A DNA stretch of 64,000 nt from CAZOWM01 sp964583615 (GTDB taxonomy: Bacteria > Spirochaetota > B62-G9 > DRHN01), in NCBI GenBank assembly GCA_964583615.1, contig CAZOWM010000005.1:1-64000 (forward strand), given 5' to 3'. Below are positions 26,744 to 36,355 of this stretch, piece by piece. The notes below the pieces were generated by a model, which saw only the letters and a program-made list of their open reading frames with translations, did no database searches and was not told where the DNA came from. Numbering within the stretch: position 1 is the stretch's first letter; each line of letters starts with the position of its first letter. Both the position numbers and the translations under genes were made by a program.

Positions 26744-27832
26744 TTGAGATACCTGTCAGTTGACGATATCGACTCCCTCGCCGTAGGTGCGGCTGTGCTC
26801 GGTACCGGCGGGGGAGGAGATCCCTACCTCGGAAAGCTCATGGCAAAGCAGGCAATCATGGAGAAGGGGAACGTGAGGCTCATCGATTTGGAGGAGCTTC
26901 CGGATGACAAGCTTGTCGTCCCTTCTGCGATGATGGGAGCGCCTGCTGTTTTGCTCGAGAAACTTCCCAATGGCGAGGAGCCCCAGACTGCAGTTCGTGC
27001 AATAGAGTCATATATCGGAAAAAAAGCTTATGCAACTATTTCGCTGGAAGCAGGGGGCATCAACTCAACCATTCCGGTCTATACGGCCGCACGGCTTGGG
27101 CTTCCTCTCGTCGATGCAGACGGCATGGGAAGGGCATTCCCTGAGATTCCAATGGTGACATTCAGCATAAAAGGGGTCAAAGCGTCCCCCATGATCTGCT
27201 GTGACGAAAAGGGGAACATGGTAATCCTCGAGACGATAGACAACGCATGGGTCGAGACTCTCTCGAGAACGGTTACGGTTGCGATGGGGCTCAGCTCGAT
27301 GATTAGTCTCTATGTGATGGACGGACAGACAGTAAAGAAGCATGCCATAAAAGGANNNNNNNNNNTTGCAATCGCTATTGGAAAGAGGATTATCGAATCC
27401 AGCAGAGGAAAGCGAAACCCTGTTGATTCGATACTGGAGCTTACGAATGGTTATCGTCTTTTCGAAGGGAAGGTCACGGATGTGCAGCGGGATCTTACCA
27501 CAGGATTCGTGCGGGGAAAGACGGTTTTTGAAGGGATTGACAGCTGCAGAGGGAGGAATTTCAAGCTGGAGTTCCAAAACGAGAACCTTATCGGGTTTTT
27601 GGACGGCGAACCGGCGGCAATGGTTCCGGATCTCATCACCGTGCTGGATATTGAAAACGGAGTCCCCATCACTACGGAGCAACTCAAGTACGGACAGCGT
27701 GTGGTAATCATCGGTATGCCGTGCGCGCCGGTCTGGAGAACTCCAGAAGGTCTCGCTCAGGTGGGCCCGCGATATTTCAACTATGATGTGGACTATGTTC
27801 CCATAGAAGATCTCGCGAAGAGGAAGAAATAA
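26744..27832 (+). CDS. DUF917 family protein (S-methyl thiohydantoin desulfurase-like)
   Basis: 362 residues including a 10-N gap at 27356-27365 that keeps the frame open. The N-terminal VLGTGGGGDPYLG motif, SAMMGAPAV and the C-terminal GQRVVIIGMPCAPVWRTPEG are signatures of DUF917, normally found beside HyuA-like hydantoinases. Translation starts at TTG (26744), 7 nt after GGAGG; no ATG or GTG fits better. The stop overlaps the next ATG (TAATG). Family function is not settled; a role with the hydantoinase is inferred from the universal pairing. Confidence 0.88.
   Translation: MRYLSVDDIDSLAVGAAVLGTGGGGDPYLGKLMAKQAIMEKGNVRLIDLEELPDDKLVVPSAMMGAPAVLLEKLPNGEEPQTAVRAIESYIGKKAYATISLEAGGINSTIPVYTAARLGLPLVDADGMGRAFPEIPMVTFSIKGVKASPMICCDEKGNMVILETIDNAWVETLSRTVTVAMGLSSMISLYVMDGQTVKKHAIKGXXXXAIAIGKRIIESSRGKRNPVDSILELTNGYRLFEGKVTDVQRDLTTGFVRGKTVFEGIDSCRGRNFKLEFQNENLIGFLDGEPAAMVPDLITVLDIENGVPITTEQLKYGQRVVIIGMPCAPVWRTPEGLAQVGPRYFNYDVDYVPIEDLAKRKK
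27356..27365. other. 10-base N gap inside the DUF917 gene
   Basis: Ten Ns, an assembly ambiguity inside the coding frame. The frame remains open across it, but three to four residues near position 205-208 are unknown. Confidence 0.99.
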
Positions 27833-29391
27833 TGAACTACAAACTGGGAATCGATGTTGGGGGAACGAATACGGATGCGGTGATACTCGACATGAACGAC
27901 AGGGTGGTTGCAAAAAGCAAGCGCCCGACGAGTGAGGATGTATCGAGCGGGATAAGGGATGCTGTCGAGTCTGTGCTTCAAACCGGTAAAGTCGCGCCGT
28001 TACAGATAGTTCACGCGATGCTCGGCACAACCCATGCGACAAATGCGATTGTGGAGAGGAAAGGTCTCTCGAGGGTCGGAATCATCAGGCTCTGTTTGCC
28101 GGCGGGGCGTTCGGTTCCCCCCTATCTCGACTGGCCTTCCGACATCATTCCTCATTTAGGAAACCACTACGAAATGGTACGCGGGGGGTATGAGTTCAAC
28201 GGGAAAATCCTCTCTCAACCTGATAGAGAAGAGATAAAAAAGGCTCTGGAATCGTTGAGGAAGAACAACATCGAGGCACTTGCAGTCTCATGTGTTTTTG
28301 CTCCTGTGAACAGTGAACATGAACTTCTGGTCAGGGAGATCGCCGGAGGCGTATTCGGCCGTCATTTCCCGGTTTCTCTTTCCCATGAGATCGGGACCAT
28401 CGGGATCCTGGAGCGTGAGAATGCGACGATTCTCAATGCCGCCATTCTGAAAATAGCCGAGTCCGCGTATAGTTCGTTTCAGGATGTGCTGAAGGCGTAC
28501 GGGGTCAAGTCTGACCTTTTTATCACCCAGAATGACGGTACCCTGATGGCCGTGGGGTACGCCAAAAAATACCCTGTATTCACCATTGCCTCCGGCCCCA
28601 CGAACTCCCTGCGCGGTGCCGCATTCCTCTCTGGAATAAAAGACGCCGTTGTTGTGGATGTTGGAGGAACGACCACGGATGTCGGTATCTTGAAGAATGG
28701 GTTCCCGAGGGAATCGACGCAGGCGGTACAGGTTGGAGGGGTTCGGACGAACTTCAGAATGCCGGACCTTGTGGCAATAGGGCTTGGAGGCGGCTCAATT
28801 GTGCGCAAAGAAAACGGGTCGGTTGTAGTAGGACCGGAGTCCGTGGGCTACAGGATTACAAAAGAGGCAATGATCTTTGGCGGCAGTACGCTGACCGCTA
28901 CGGATATCGCAGTCGGGAGCGGTCTGGCCTCACTCGGGGAACCTTCGCTCGTTTCCGGTGTTGAAACCGAAATGATCAGACAGTCAATCGTAAAAATCAG
29001 AGAGATCGTTGAAGGGGTAATTGACAGGATGAAGACAACCGCAGAGGATCTTCCCGTGGTTATCGTGGGAGGCGGAAGCATTCTTCTTCCCCAAACACTA
29101 AAGGGTGCGAGCGAGGTTTACAGGCCGGAAAACTTCGATGTTGCAAATGCAATAGGCGCCGCGATCTCACAGGTCTCGGGCAGTATTGACGGGGTGTATG
29201 ATGTTGCAAAAAAGGGCAGAGACAGCGTCATCGAAGAAGTGAAAGAGTCTGCGAGAAAAGAAGCGGTAAAGGCCGGGGCTGCCCCGGAGAGCGTCGAGAT
29301 CGTTGATCTCGAGGAGATCCCGCTCGCATACCTTCCGTCCAATGCGGTTCGTTTCAGGGTGAAGGCTGTGGGAAGACTGGGTCATCAGTAA
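27832..29391 (+). CDS. Hydantoinase/oxoprolinase N-terminal-type (HyuA-like) protein
   Basis: 519 residues. The N-terminal GIDVGGTNTDAVI phosphate loop, GTTHATNAIVER (about 65), the central VVDVGGTTTDVGIL (about 280) and IVGGGSILLP near residue 405 place it in the ASKHA-fold HyuA family of ATP-dependent cyclic amide (hydantoin or 5-oxoproline) hydrolases. It lacks the separate HyuB-type subunit here, as is usual for the DUF917-associated branch. One-base overlap with DUF917. Together with the permease it suggests uptake and ATP-driven opening of a cyclic amide (inference). Confidence 0.9.
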   Translation: MNYKLGIDVGGTNTDAVILDMNDRVVAKSKRPTSEDVSSGIRDAVESVLQTGKVAPLQIVHAMLGTTHATNAIVERKGLSRVGIIRLCLPAGRSVPPYLDWPSDIIPHLGNHYEMVRGGYEFNGKILSQPDREEIKKALESLRKNNIEALAVSCVFAPVNSEHELLVREIAGGVFGRHFPVSLSHEIGTIGILERENATILNAAILKIAESAYSSFQDVLKAYGVKSDLFITQNDGTLMAVGYAKKYPVFTIASGPTNSLRGAAFLSGIKDAVVVDVGGTTTDVGILKNGFPRESTQAVQVGGVRTNFRMPDLVAIGLGGGSIVRKENGSVVVGPESVGYRITKEAMIFGGSTLTATDIAVGSGLASLGEPSLVSGVETEMIRQSIVKIREIVEGVIDRMKTTAEDLPVVIVGGGSILLPQTLKGASEVYRPENFDVANAIGAAISQVSGSIDGVYDVAKKGRDSVIEEVKESARKEAVKAGAAPESVEIVDLEEIPLAYLPSNAVRFRVKAVGRLGHQ

Positions 29392-29417
29392 CCTATTACA
29401 AAAAAACGGTGATAGAA

Positions 29418-29546
29418 ATGAAAATAAGAGTCATCGCACCTATTATTCTCGCAAAATGTAGCGATGATATTCTCCGAGAGGTTGAGCAGTTCATGGCGCC
29501 TGATGTTGAAGTTGAAGTGGCGAGCCTATTCCGGGTTCAAGGGTGA
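29418..29546 (+). pseudogene. Truncated aspartate/glutamate (hydantoin) racemase fragment
   Basis: 42 codons. MKIRVIAPII and the following ILREVEQF...VEVEVASL match the first strand, helix and second strand of Asp/Glu/hydantoin racemases, which normally run 210-250 residues and follow HyuA-type genes. Homology stops near 29523 and the frame then enters the tail of the convergent kinase gene, stopping at TGA 29544. The rest of the gene, including the catalytic cysteines, is absent. Either a deletion joined the two modules or the assembly is chimeric here. Confidence 0.55.
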
Positions 29547-30914
29547 GGCTTGTATCACATGAATGTGAAAAGTGCTTCCCTTTCCCGGTTCTGATACCAC
29601 GTCGATCGACCAGCCGTGCGAATTGAGGATCGATTTTGCCACAGAGAGCCCAAGGCCTGTCCCATGTTCCCTTCTCGACGGGGTTCCTCGATAAAAAGGC
29701 TCGAATATTTTGGAAAGCTCGGTTTCCGGGATTCCGATTCCTGTATCCATGAAGGATATAACAGCACCTCCGTCCATTACATGTGCTTCGAGAGTGATGG
29801 TGTCCCCCTCACGGGTATACTGAATTGCATTGTATATAAGGTTTTCGAATGCGCGGGTGAGCATTTTTTTGTCACCGATTACCGTAAAGTCTTTCGGCAG
29901 GGCTATGTTCGATCGAAAAGAGCGCTTCAATACAGAGGCATCTTCTCCGTAGCCTGCGGCCATGGTACTGAGAAATTTCCCGAGCGCGATTTCCTCATTT
30001 TTCAAGATCCACTCTCCGGTCTCCATTTTGGCAAGGTCGATGAGCTGTACGATCCGTTCTTCCAGAAGTCCTGATTTTTGCCTGATGATGGAGATATATT
30101 TTTTCATCTGTTCCGGGTTATCGGCATAGCCGTCAATTATGGCCTCGAGATACCCTTCGATGGAGGTGAGCGGTGTCTTGAGGTCGTGTGAGATGCCCAT
30201 GAGAAACCGCGCCCGCTGATCTTTGTTTTCCTTCAGCGCGGTCCGCATGGCTTCGAATGAATGGGTGAGGGATGAAAACTCGTCGTTTCCCTGCGCTTTG
30301 AGAGCGAAGTCGAGGTCTCCTTCGGCAACCCTCCTGGTTGCACTCTCCAGTTTTTGAATCGATTGGTTGATGGATTTCATGATGAGGAATGCCATTACAA
30401 CTGAGAATACAAAAAACGCTCCGAATCCGATGATGCCGCGCTCCAGTATGTGTATGTAAAGAGGCGGTCTCTTCTCGTCCCTGGGGCGGGGAGGAAACTT
30501 GAGTATGATGGTAGCCTCTGTTTCTCCGCGTATCATCAGTGGAGAAAAAAGAATAAACTGTTCATTCTTTCCAGGCTGCGGTACATCGAGAAAAGACGTG
30601 ATGTCCTGTACAGGTTCCTGCGAGATGCCCGACATGTGTGAAAAAATAATGTTTTTCTCATTGTCTACTATGAGTATATCGAAGACATCTGGAATGTCTT
30701 CGGGGAGTGTCAGTTCGGTTTCATCGTTGCCGGAGCTGTGGTATTCTGCAAGCTTATTCTCAAAATTCTCGACTATGATGTCCACTTTTCTGGGGGTGAT
30801 CGGTGTTTTTTTCCTTGCATAGGTATAACTGAGGAAACCGAAGAGGGCGATCACAAGGATCGGAATGATTATCGCCCCTGCTGCGAGCAGTATGAGTCTT
30901 GTTCGTACTTTCAT
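29526..30914 (-). CDS. HAMP-domain sensor histidine kinase
   Basis: 462 residues. Membrane helix about 10-30, a periplasmic sensor of about 120 residues, second membrane helix near 170-195, HAMP linker (RRVAEGDLDFAL), HisKA with catalytic His in GISHDLKTPLTSIEG, N box (NLIYNAIQYTREG), G1 (DTGIGIP), F box and G2 (HGTGLGLSVAKSIL). Start ATG at 30914 overlaps the response-regulator stop as TGATG. Cognate partner of the upstream regulator; placed behind an RND efflux operon, so a pump-inducing envelope signal is plausible (inference). Confidence 0.93.
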   Translation of the reverse strand: MKVRTRLILLAAGAIIIPILVIALFGFLSYTYARKKTPITPRKVDIIVENFENKLAEYHSSGNDETELTLPEDIPDVFDILIVDNEKNIIFSHMSGISQEPVQDITSFLDVPQPGKNEQFILFSPLMIRGETEATIILKFPPRPRDEKRPPLYIHILERGIIGFGAFFVFSVVMAFLIMKSINQSIQKLESATRRVAEGDLDFALKAQGNDEFSSLTHSFEAMRTALKENKDQRARFLMGISHDLKTPLTSIEGYLEAIIDGYADNPEQMKKYISIIRQKSGLLEERIVQLIDLAKMETGEWILKNEEIALGKFLSTMAAGYGEDASVLKRSFRSNIALPKDFTVIGDKKMLTRAFENLIYNAIQYTREGDTITLEAHVMDGGAVISFMDTGIGIPETELSKIFEPFYRGTPSRREHGTGLGLSVAKSILNSHGWSIDVVSEPGKGSTFHIHVIQASPLNPE

Positions 30915-31615
30915 CACCATCCCTTGTTCAAAGTATCGGGGTTGAACCTGTACCCGTACCCTTTGATCGTTTCGATAAACCGGGGATGTGAGGGGTCGTC
31001 CTCAATTCTTTTTCTCAGTCTTTGAATATGAATTGCAACAGTTGCGATTTCCCCGTACTTCATTCCCCAAACCTTTTCATATATCTGCTCGGGAGACATT
31101 GAGGTGCCGCGCCCGCTTATGAGAAGGCGTAAAACATCGAACTCCTTGGGCGGAAGTGCGATACGCACCCCGTCCTTTTTGAGGATGTGTCCTTCTAGAT
31201 CGAGCTCATACCTCCCGAACCGGAGCGTCTTCGGTTCCGTTTTTTGTTCGCGAAAAAATCTCCGCAGATGGGCCCTTACCCGTGCGGCGAGTACTTTCGG
31301 TGAAAAGGGTTTTGTCACAAAATCATCCGCCCCGATTCCGAGGCCCAGAATCAGGTCTTCATCGGCATTTCTCGCAGACACGATGATTACCGGCAGCTCC
31401 TTTGTTTTGCGTATTCTCTGTAAAAATTCGAAGCCGTCTATGCCCGGAAGATTGATGTCGAGCACAACGAGGTCAAAGGGCTGTGATTCAAGCGCTTCCA
31501 GTCCCTTCTCTCCGTTCATCACGTGGACTGTTTCAATTCCCTCTTTCCGGAGGTACACCGATATGAGCTCTCCGATTTCCTCCTCGTCCTCGATAATCAA
31601 AACCTGTGCTTCCAC
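30914..31615 (-). CDS. OmpR/PhoB-type response regulator
   Basis: 233 residues. Receiver domain with the acidic EDEEE pocket, phospho-acceptor Asp in VVLDINLPGIDG near 52 and Lys in TKPFSPK near 105; C-terminal winged helix with SPEQIYEKVWG and RLRKRIEDDP (DNA-recognition region). Start is GTG at 31615, 8 nt after AAGGAG; this gives the family's normal length, whereas the open frame extends 36 codons upstream without domain homology. Stop overlaps the kinase start (TGATG). Probably regulates the adjacent efflux operon. Confidence 0.93.
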   Translation of the reverse strand: MEAQVLIIEDEEEIGELISVYLRKEGIETVHVMNGEKGLEALESQPFDLVVLDINLPGIDGFEFLQRIRKTKELPVIIVSARNADEDLILGLGIGADDFVTKPFSPKVLAARVRAHLRRFFREQKTEPKTLRFGRYELDLEGHILKKDGVRIALPPKEFDVLRLLISGRGTSMSPEQIYEKVWGMKYGEIATVAIHIQRLRKRIEDDPSHPRFIETIKGYGYRFNPDTLNKGW

Positions 31616-31722
31616 TGTGTACACTCCTTTTCCTGCATTTTGAGTGTCGGATTCATTATGTGAATCCCGGGAGCCGTTGCAGTGTAAATATACACTCATT
31701 CGTGCTATCCATAAAAGGATCA

Positions 31723-32001
31723 TTATTCTCCAAGTTCAAAAAGCTTAATGCCCTCGTCTGTGAATTCTTGCTTCACCGCATTGACCGCGTCCCGTATCCA
31801 CCCGGCTTCATCTGTATCGCAGTAAATGATGAGCAGAAAATTTTCCTCTGGCCACACATGGTCACCGCGCCTGGGCCCTGAATGTCCGTCCCCGTAGACA
31901 ACGGGGACTTTTGTGTACTGTTTTGCAACCCCTCGCTTCTTAAATGCGTTGAACAGCGTTTCTTCAACTGAGGCGTTTGCGATGATCTCAAGCCGTTTCA
32001 T
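31723..32001 (-). CDS. PG0541-type PII-like transporter-associated protein
   Basis: 92 residues. KRLEIIANASVEE at the start and LLIIYCDTDEAGWIRDAV, with a beta-alpha-beta GlnB-like pattern, match the small PII-like proteins found next to RND efflux genes in Bacteroidetes, spirochaetes and others. Their job is unknown, perhaps sensing a ligand or nucleotide for pump control. GAAGGGAAAAAGTCT precedes the ATG at 32001. It overlaps the RND gene end by 14 nt, so it is translated with the pump. Confidence 0.75.
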   Translation of the reverse strand: MKRLEIIANASVEETLFNAFKKRGVAKQYTKVPVVYGDGHSGPRRGDHVWPEENFLLIIYCDTDEAGWIRDAVNAVKQEFTDEGIKLFELGE

Positions 32002-35000
32002 AGACTTTTTCCCTTCTGACCTCCTCCTGCCGGGCAGGGGGTGCCTCCGTCTCTTTTGTCTTGTGTGTATTTTCATGATTTCTGTTGAAAACCGTATAGA
32101 GCACAGGGATGAGAAACAGCGTCATGATCATGCTCGCACCAAGGCCCCCGATCACCGTCCGGCCGATTGGCTGAACGAGCTCGGACCCCTCTCCGGAAAA
32201 GAATCCCATGGGAACCATGGCGAGCATGGTGGTGAGGGTGGTCATGAGAATAGGCCTGAGCCGATGCCCGCCCGCCTCGATGCAGGCGTCACGTAGGCTC
32301 AAGCCCCGCGACCTGAGAAGGTTTGTGTAGTCCACGAGCACGATACCGGTGTTCACCACGATACCGAGGAGCATCACACCACCCACTGCTGTGTAAATCG
32401 TGAACTGCATCCCTGTTGCGAGATACATTCCCACAATGCCGATTATAGCGGTGGGGATGGTGAAAAACATGATGAAGGGATCGCGAAAGCTCTCGAACTG
32501 CGCTGCCATGACCCCGTACACGAGGAACAGCGCGATTATTACGATGGCGAGTAACGTCGGAAGGTACTTCATAAGGGTCCCGATGTCACCTTCGTACTCG
32601 ATCGAGAGGTTTTCATCCAGCACGATGTTCTCCGAAATGATGCCCTCGATGCTGTCCTGCACCTCGTTTGTCTTCACGCCAGGGAGGAGGCTGCCGGTCA
32701 CATGCACTGTTCTGCTCTGATCCTCCCTGTTTATGTCGACGGGACCCTCGCCGCGGGAAAGCGTTGCCACATTGGAGACCGGAATTCTTTTCCCTCCGGT
32801 GCTCATCACGAATATCCTCTCCAGGTCCGGTATCGACTGTCTGTCCTCTTCCGCCAGGACAACCACCACGTCGTATTCATTCCCTTGTGTCCGAAAAAGA
32901 GTGGCGGTTACTCCGCCCACTGCCGCGTCGATCTCTGTCCCGATGTCGTTCACACTCAGGCCGAAAGCTGCCGCCCTTTCCCTGTTTATCTCCACTTCGA
33001 TCTGAGGCAACCCCTGTTCCATGTCGATTCTCGTCTCCATGATTTCAGGCACCTCTTTCAGCAGTTGTTGCACGGCAATCCCCGTATCGTATGCCCGGTC
33101 GAGGTCGTCCGACTGTATGACGATGTCGATGGGCTGGCCGAACATCCGCCTCGTCATGCTGTGTCCGTAATCGAACGAGAGCTCTGCGCCGGGAAAGTCA
33201 TTGAAATGCGCCCTCAGCACCTGCTTTACCTGATCGGAGTCGTATACCCGCTCCTCGAAATCCGGAAGCACCACTGTTATGCTCCCCTCGTTTGATGCTG
33301 AACCGCCGAAAAACCCGCCCGACCCGGCTCTAATCGTGATGTCCTTGAATGAAGGGATTTCATCCCTTACGATCTTCTCGAGCCTGATAAGCACTTCTTT
33401 TGTGACCGAGAGTGCTGTGCCTTGCGGAAGCTTTACATTGATTTCTACTGTATCATCCTTTGTCTCAGGCATGAGGGTGAACCCCACACGCGGAGCGATT
33501 ATCAGGCTTCCGAAAAAAAGAGCGGCAATAATGAAGATTGCCAATAATTTGTAATTGAGTATCGCGCCGAGCGCCTTTTTATATCCGTGCTCGAGACCCT
33601 TGAACATTTTTTCCATACCGTCGTCGAGTTTCCGGAGCACAGTGTTCTTCATCAGACTCTGTCTGCTCGTGTAAACGGGCAGGTATTTGCTCGCCAGCAC
33701 TGGCACAAGAAACATAGCCACGAAGAGACTGGTACCGAGAGCAATGATGATGACGAGAGAAAAGCTCGAGAAGAGGATGCCGATCATCTCGAGCTTCTGC
33801 TTGAACATTATGAGCGGCAAAAACACGCAGATCGTCGTCAGTGTCGATGCAACGATTGCATTGATCATCTCCTTGGAGCCGAGCACTGCGGAGAGCTTCA
33901 GGTTTGTGTTACGCTCCCTGTAGCGGTGTATGTTTTCGAGTATGACGATGGAGCTGTCCACAACCATACCGATGCCGAGCGCGAGCCCCGAGAGGGTCAT
34001 CATGTTCAGAGTGAGGCCCGAGAAGTAGAGCACCATCATGGTGATGAGGAGGGCTATGGGGATGGCGAGCCCCACGGTGAGGGTTTGCCGTATCCTTCTC
34101 AAAAAGACAACAAGGATTGCGATGGCAAACAGTCCTCCCCAGACCGCAGACGAAACCACCTGGCTGATGGAGTTTCGTATCTGCTCTGTCTCGTCGTTTA
34201 TCACTGTCGTCTGCACCCCGCTTGGAAGCTGAGCATTGATCGTTTCAAGTTTTTCATATACACGTTCCGCGACCGAAACCGAGTTTTCACCGCTCTGTTT
34301 TTGTACAATGATATACACGCCCGATTTGCCGTTCACATACACTGCGGTTTGTTCGTCCTCGTACCCGTCATACACATTGGCAATGTCCCTGAGCCGCACC
34401 GGAATGTCTGATGACGATGAGGCACTCTTTTTGTAGCTCACCACACTATTTTTGATCTCTTCGATTGAGCTGAATTCACCCGTTGTTCTGATATAAAGAT
34501 TCGTGTCCCCCTCTGTGATTTTCCCGCCTCCGATCTGAATGTTGTTTTGAGCAAGAGCGTTTGCAATCTGGGTGAGTGTGAGATCGTAGGCCTCGAGGCG
34601 GTTTTGGCGCACTTCGACCCGTACCTGCCGTTCGCGTCCCCCCCTTACCCTGGTAGCGGCAACGCCGTCGACCTGCTCGATTCGTGGCTGAACCGTGTCC
34701 TCTGCGATCTGCCGCAGCTCTTCGGGCGTCCTGTTGCCCTCCATCGCCAGAAACAGTATCGGGATCATTGCTGTATTGAACTTGAATATCCGCGGTGACC
34801 CTGCGTCTTCTGGGAGCCGGTCGCGCACGAACTCGAGTGTATCGCGGATGTCGTTTGTTGCTTCTGCCAGATCAGTGCCCCACACGAATTCCATCCGTAT
34901 GAGGCTCGAACCCTCCGAAGATGTGGAGGTAATATTCTTCAGCCCGCTCACACTGCTTAGATTCTGCTCGAGCACCCGGGTCAGGTTTTGTTCGACTTCT

Positions 35001-35170
35001 TCTGGGCCTGCACCGCTGTATGTAGTGCTCACCATGATGGTGGGCATCTCCAGCTCGGGGAAGAGATCGATGGGAAGCTCTCGAACAACATAGATCCCGA
35101 TGCCGATAATGAGCACGAACACGATGAATATGGTAACCGGCCTGTTAACAATGGATTTTATCAAACTCAT
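31988..35170 (-). CDS. RND efflux transporter, inner-membrane pump (HAE1/AcrB-like)
   Basis: 1060 residues, the full size of HAE1-type RND pumps. Twelve membrane helices in two halves with a large periplasmic loop after helix 1 and after helix 7. The proton-relay region GIGMVVDSSIVILENI (about 400) in helix 4 contains the conserved Asp, and the second half has the GGVMLLGIVVNTGIVLVDY segment. Forms a tripartite pump with the MFP and TolC genes upstream; MFP and RND reading frames overlap by 4 nt. Substrates could be drugs, lipids, metals or siderophores; the sequence does not say. Confidence 0.95.
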   Translation of the reverse strand: MSLIKSIVNRPVTIFIVFVLIIGIGIYVVRELPIDLFPELEMPTIMVSTTYSGAGPEEVEQNLTRVLEQNLSSVSGLKNITSTSSEGSSLIRMEFVWGTDLAEATNDIRDTLEFVRDRLPEDAGSPRIFKFNTAMIPILFLAMEGNRTPEELRQIAEDTVQPRIEQVDGVAATRVRGGRERQVRVEVRQNRLEAYDLTLTQIANALAQNNIQIGGGKITEGDTNLYIRTTGEFSSIEEIKNSVVSYKKSASSSSDIPVRLRDIANVYDGYEDEQTAVYVNGKSGVYIIVQKQSGENSVSVAERVYEKLETINAQLPSGVQTTVINDETEQIRNSISQVVSSAVWGGLFAIAILVVFLRRIRQTLTVGLAIPIALLITMMVLYFSGLTLNMMTLSGLALGIGMVVDSSIVILENIHRYRERNTNLKLSAVLGSKEMINAIVASTLTTICVFLPLIMFKQKLEMIGILFSSFSLVIIIALGTSLFVAMFLVPVLASKYLPVYTSRQSLMKNTVLRKLDDGMEKMFKGLEHGYKKALGAILNYKLLAIFIIAALFFGSLIIAPRVGFTLMPETKDDTVEINVKLPQGTALSVTKEVLIRLEKIVRDEIPSFKDITIRAGSGGFFGGSASNEGSITVVLPDFEERVYDSDQVKQVLRAHFNDFPGAELSFDYGHSMTRRMFGQPIDIVIQSDDLDRAYDTGIAVQQLLKEVPEIMETRIDMEQGLPQIEVEINRERAAAFGLSVNDIGTEIDAAVGGVTATLFRTQGNEYDVVVVLAEEDRQSIPDLERIFVMSTGGKRIPVSNVATLSRGEGPVDINREDQSRTVHVTGSLLPGVKTNEVQDSIEGIISENIVLDENLSIEYEGDIGTLMKYLPTLLAIVIIALFLVYGVMAAQFESFRDPFIMFFTIPTAIIGIVGMYLATGMQFTIYTAVGGVMLLGIVVNTGIVLVDYTNLLRSRGLSLRDACIEAGGHRLRPILMTTLTTMLAMVPMGFFSGEGSELVQPIGRTVIGGLGASMIMTLFLIPVLYTVFNRNHENTHKTKETEAPPARQEEVRREKVYETA

Positions 35171-36321
35171 GCGGCACCTCCTTTGCCTGTACCGGGCGCC
35201 GACTCTGTATCCACGACCTGCACATGCGAGCCGTTTTCGAGAAGCGTCTGACCGCGGGATACCACTGTCTCACCCGGTTCAAGCCCTTCGGTGATCTCCG
35301 TTACACCGTCAACCGTTATACCGGTCTTCACCGCACGCTGCGTGACTGTCTGGTAATCAAAAGGCTGAGTGGACCCTTCTGTGGGCGCGTTTTCAGCTGG
35401 AGGTGTTTGGTCTTCCTGCGGCATCCGCTCTGAGCGCTCAGTACCATCTGCAGGCACTGCGTCGCTATTAATGACGAACACAACACTTTTTCCATCCCTG
35501 CGAACCACACACTCTGAAGGCACGGCTACTGCATTTTTTCTCACCTCAGTCACGAGCTTTATCTCGGCAAACATCCCCGCTCTCACCAGATTTTCCGTAT
35601 TGACGAATGAGAGAGTGATCTCGAGTGTCCGGGCTTCGGCATCAAGGACGGGGCTCATCTCCACCAGCCTGGCTTCAAACGTCTTTTCAGGGTATGGATC
35701 AAAGGTGAGCTCGGCCCTTTTTCCGATTGCCATGTTCCCAATGAAGCGTTCGGGTACGAATGTCTCCACCTGGAGGTTGTCCAGGCTCCCGATCTCCACA
35801 ATCGGAATGCTCTGGGTGACGCTCTGCCCAAGCTCGGCAACAACGTCCGTAACCGTCCCCGAGATCGTGGCCTTGACCGGGCTCTCGACGTAGCTGCTTC
35901 CCGGTAAAGAGGGGTCCACCATGGCCACAACCTGGCCTTTTTTTACGTACTCCCCCACACGCACCAGTATCTGGCTGATTTTTCCTGCTATGTCCGGATA
36001 GACCGATATTTCAGTCTCCGCGACCACATTACCGTTTACTTTTATGTAGTTTTCGATCTGCTTTCGAGTCACTACATCTGTGGTCACGCTGAAAACCGAC
36101 TGTTTCTGAGCCGAAAAAGGCGTTTCTCCCACGGGATTGCCTGTGCTCTGCGGATCTTGTGCGGAGCCGTTTGCAGACCTTTTGACACCGGCAGGCATCT
36201 GTATCAGCGAGAAAAGCTTTTCACCTGTCAATCCGAGGAAACGGCGTCCGATTCCAAATCCCGCACCGATCACAACCAGTAAAAGCACTATGATGAAAAC
36301 GGCTTTCCCTTTTTTTTTCAT
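35167..36321 (-). CDS. RND efflux membrane-fusion (periplasmic adaptor) protein
   Basis: 384 residues. N-terminal membrane anchor (about 6-25), a biotinyl-lipoyl-like half-motif (GQVVAMVDPSLPGSSYVES), beta-barrel segments and a C-terminal membrane-proximal domain (TEGLEPGETVVSRGQ). The middle carries a low-complexity Pro/Thr/Glu insert around 305-325 that is not part of the usual fold. It lacks a long coiled-coil hairpin, as in short HlyD-like adaptors. Operon order TolC-MFP-RND fixes the role. Confidence 0.92.
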   Translation of the reverse strand: MKKKGKAVFIIVLLLVVIGAGFGIGRRFLGLTGEKLFSLIQMPAGVKRSANGSAQDPQSTGNPVGETPFSAQKQSVFSVTTDVVTRKQIENYIKVNGNVVAETEISVYPDIAGKISQILVRVGEYVKKGQVVAMVDPSLPGSSYVESPVKATISGTVTDVVAELGQSVTQSIPIVEIGSLDNLQVETFVPERFIGNMAIGKRAELTFDPYPEKTFEARLVEMSPVLDAEARTLEITLSFVNTENLVRAGMFAEIKLVTEVRKNAVAVPSECVVRRDGKSVVFVINSDAVPADGTERSERMPQEDQTPPAENAPTEGSTQPFDYQTVTQRAVKTGITVDGVTEITEGLEPGETVVSRGQTLLENGSHVQVVDTESAPGTGKGGAA

Positions 36322-36355
36322 TGTACTGCTCCTATTTCAAAGATGAATATTCAAT

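Noticed and set aside
33587..34411. 274-codon plus-strand ORF inside the RND gene
   Set aside because: Antisense to a clear AcrB-like gene; His- and Glu-rich shadow translation.
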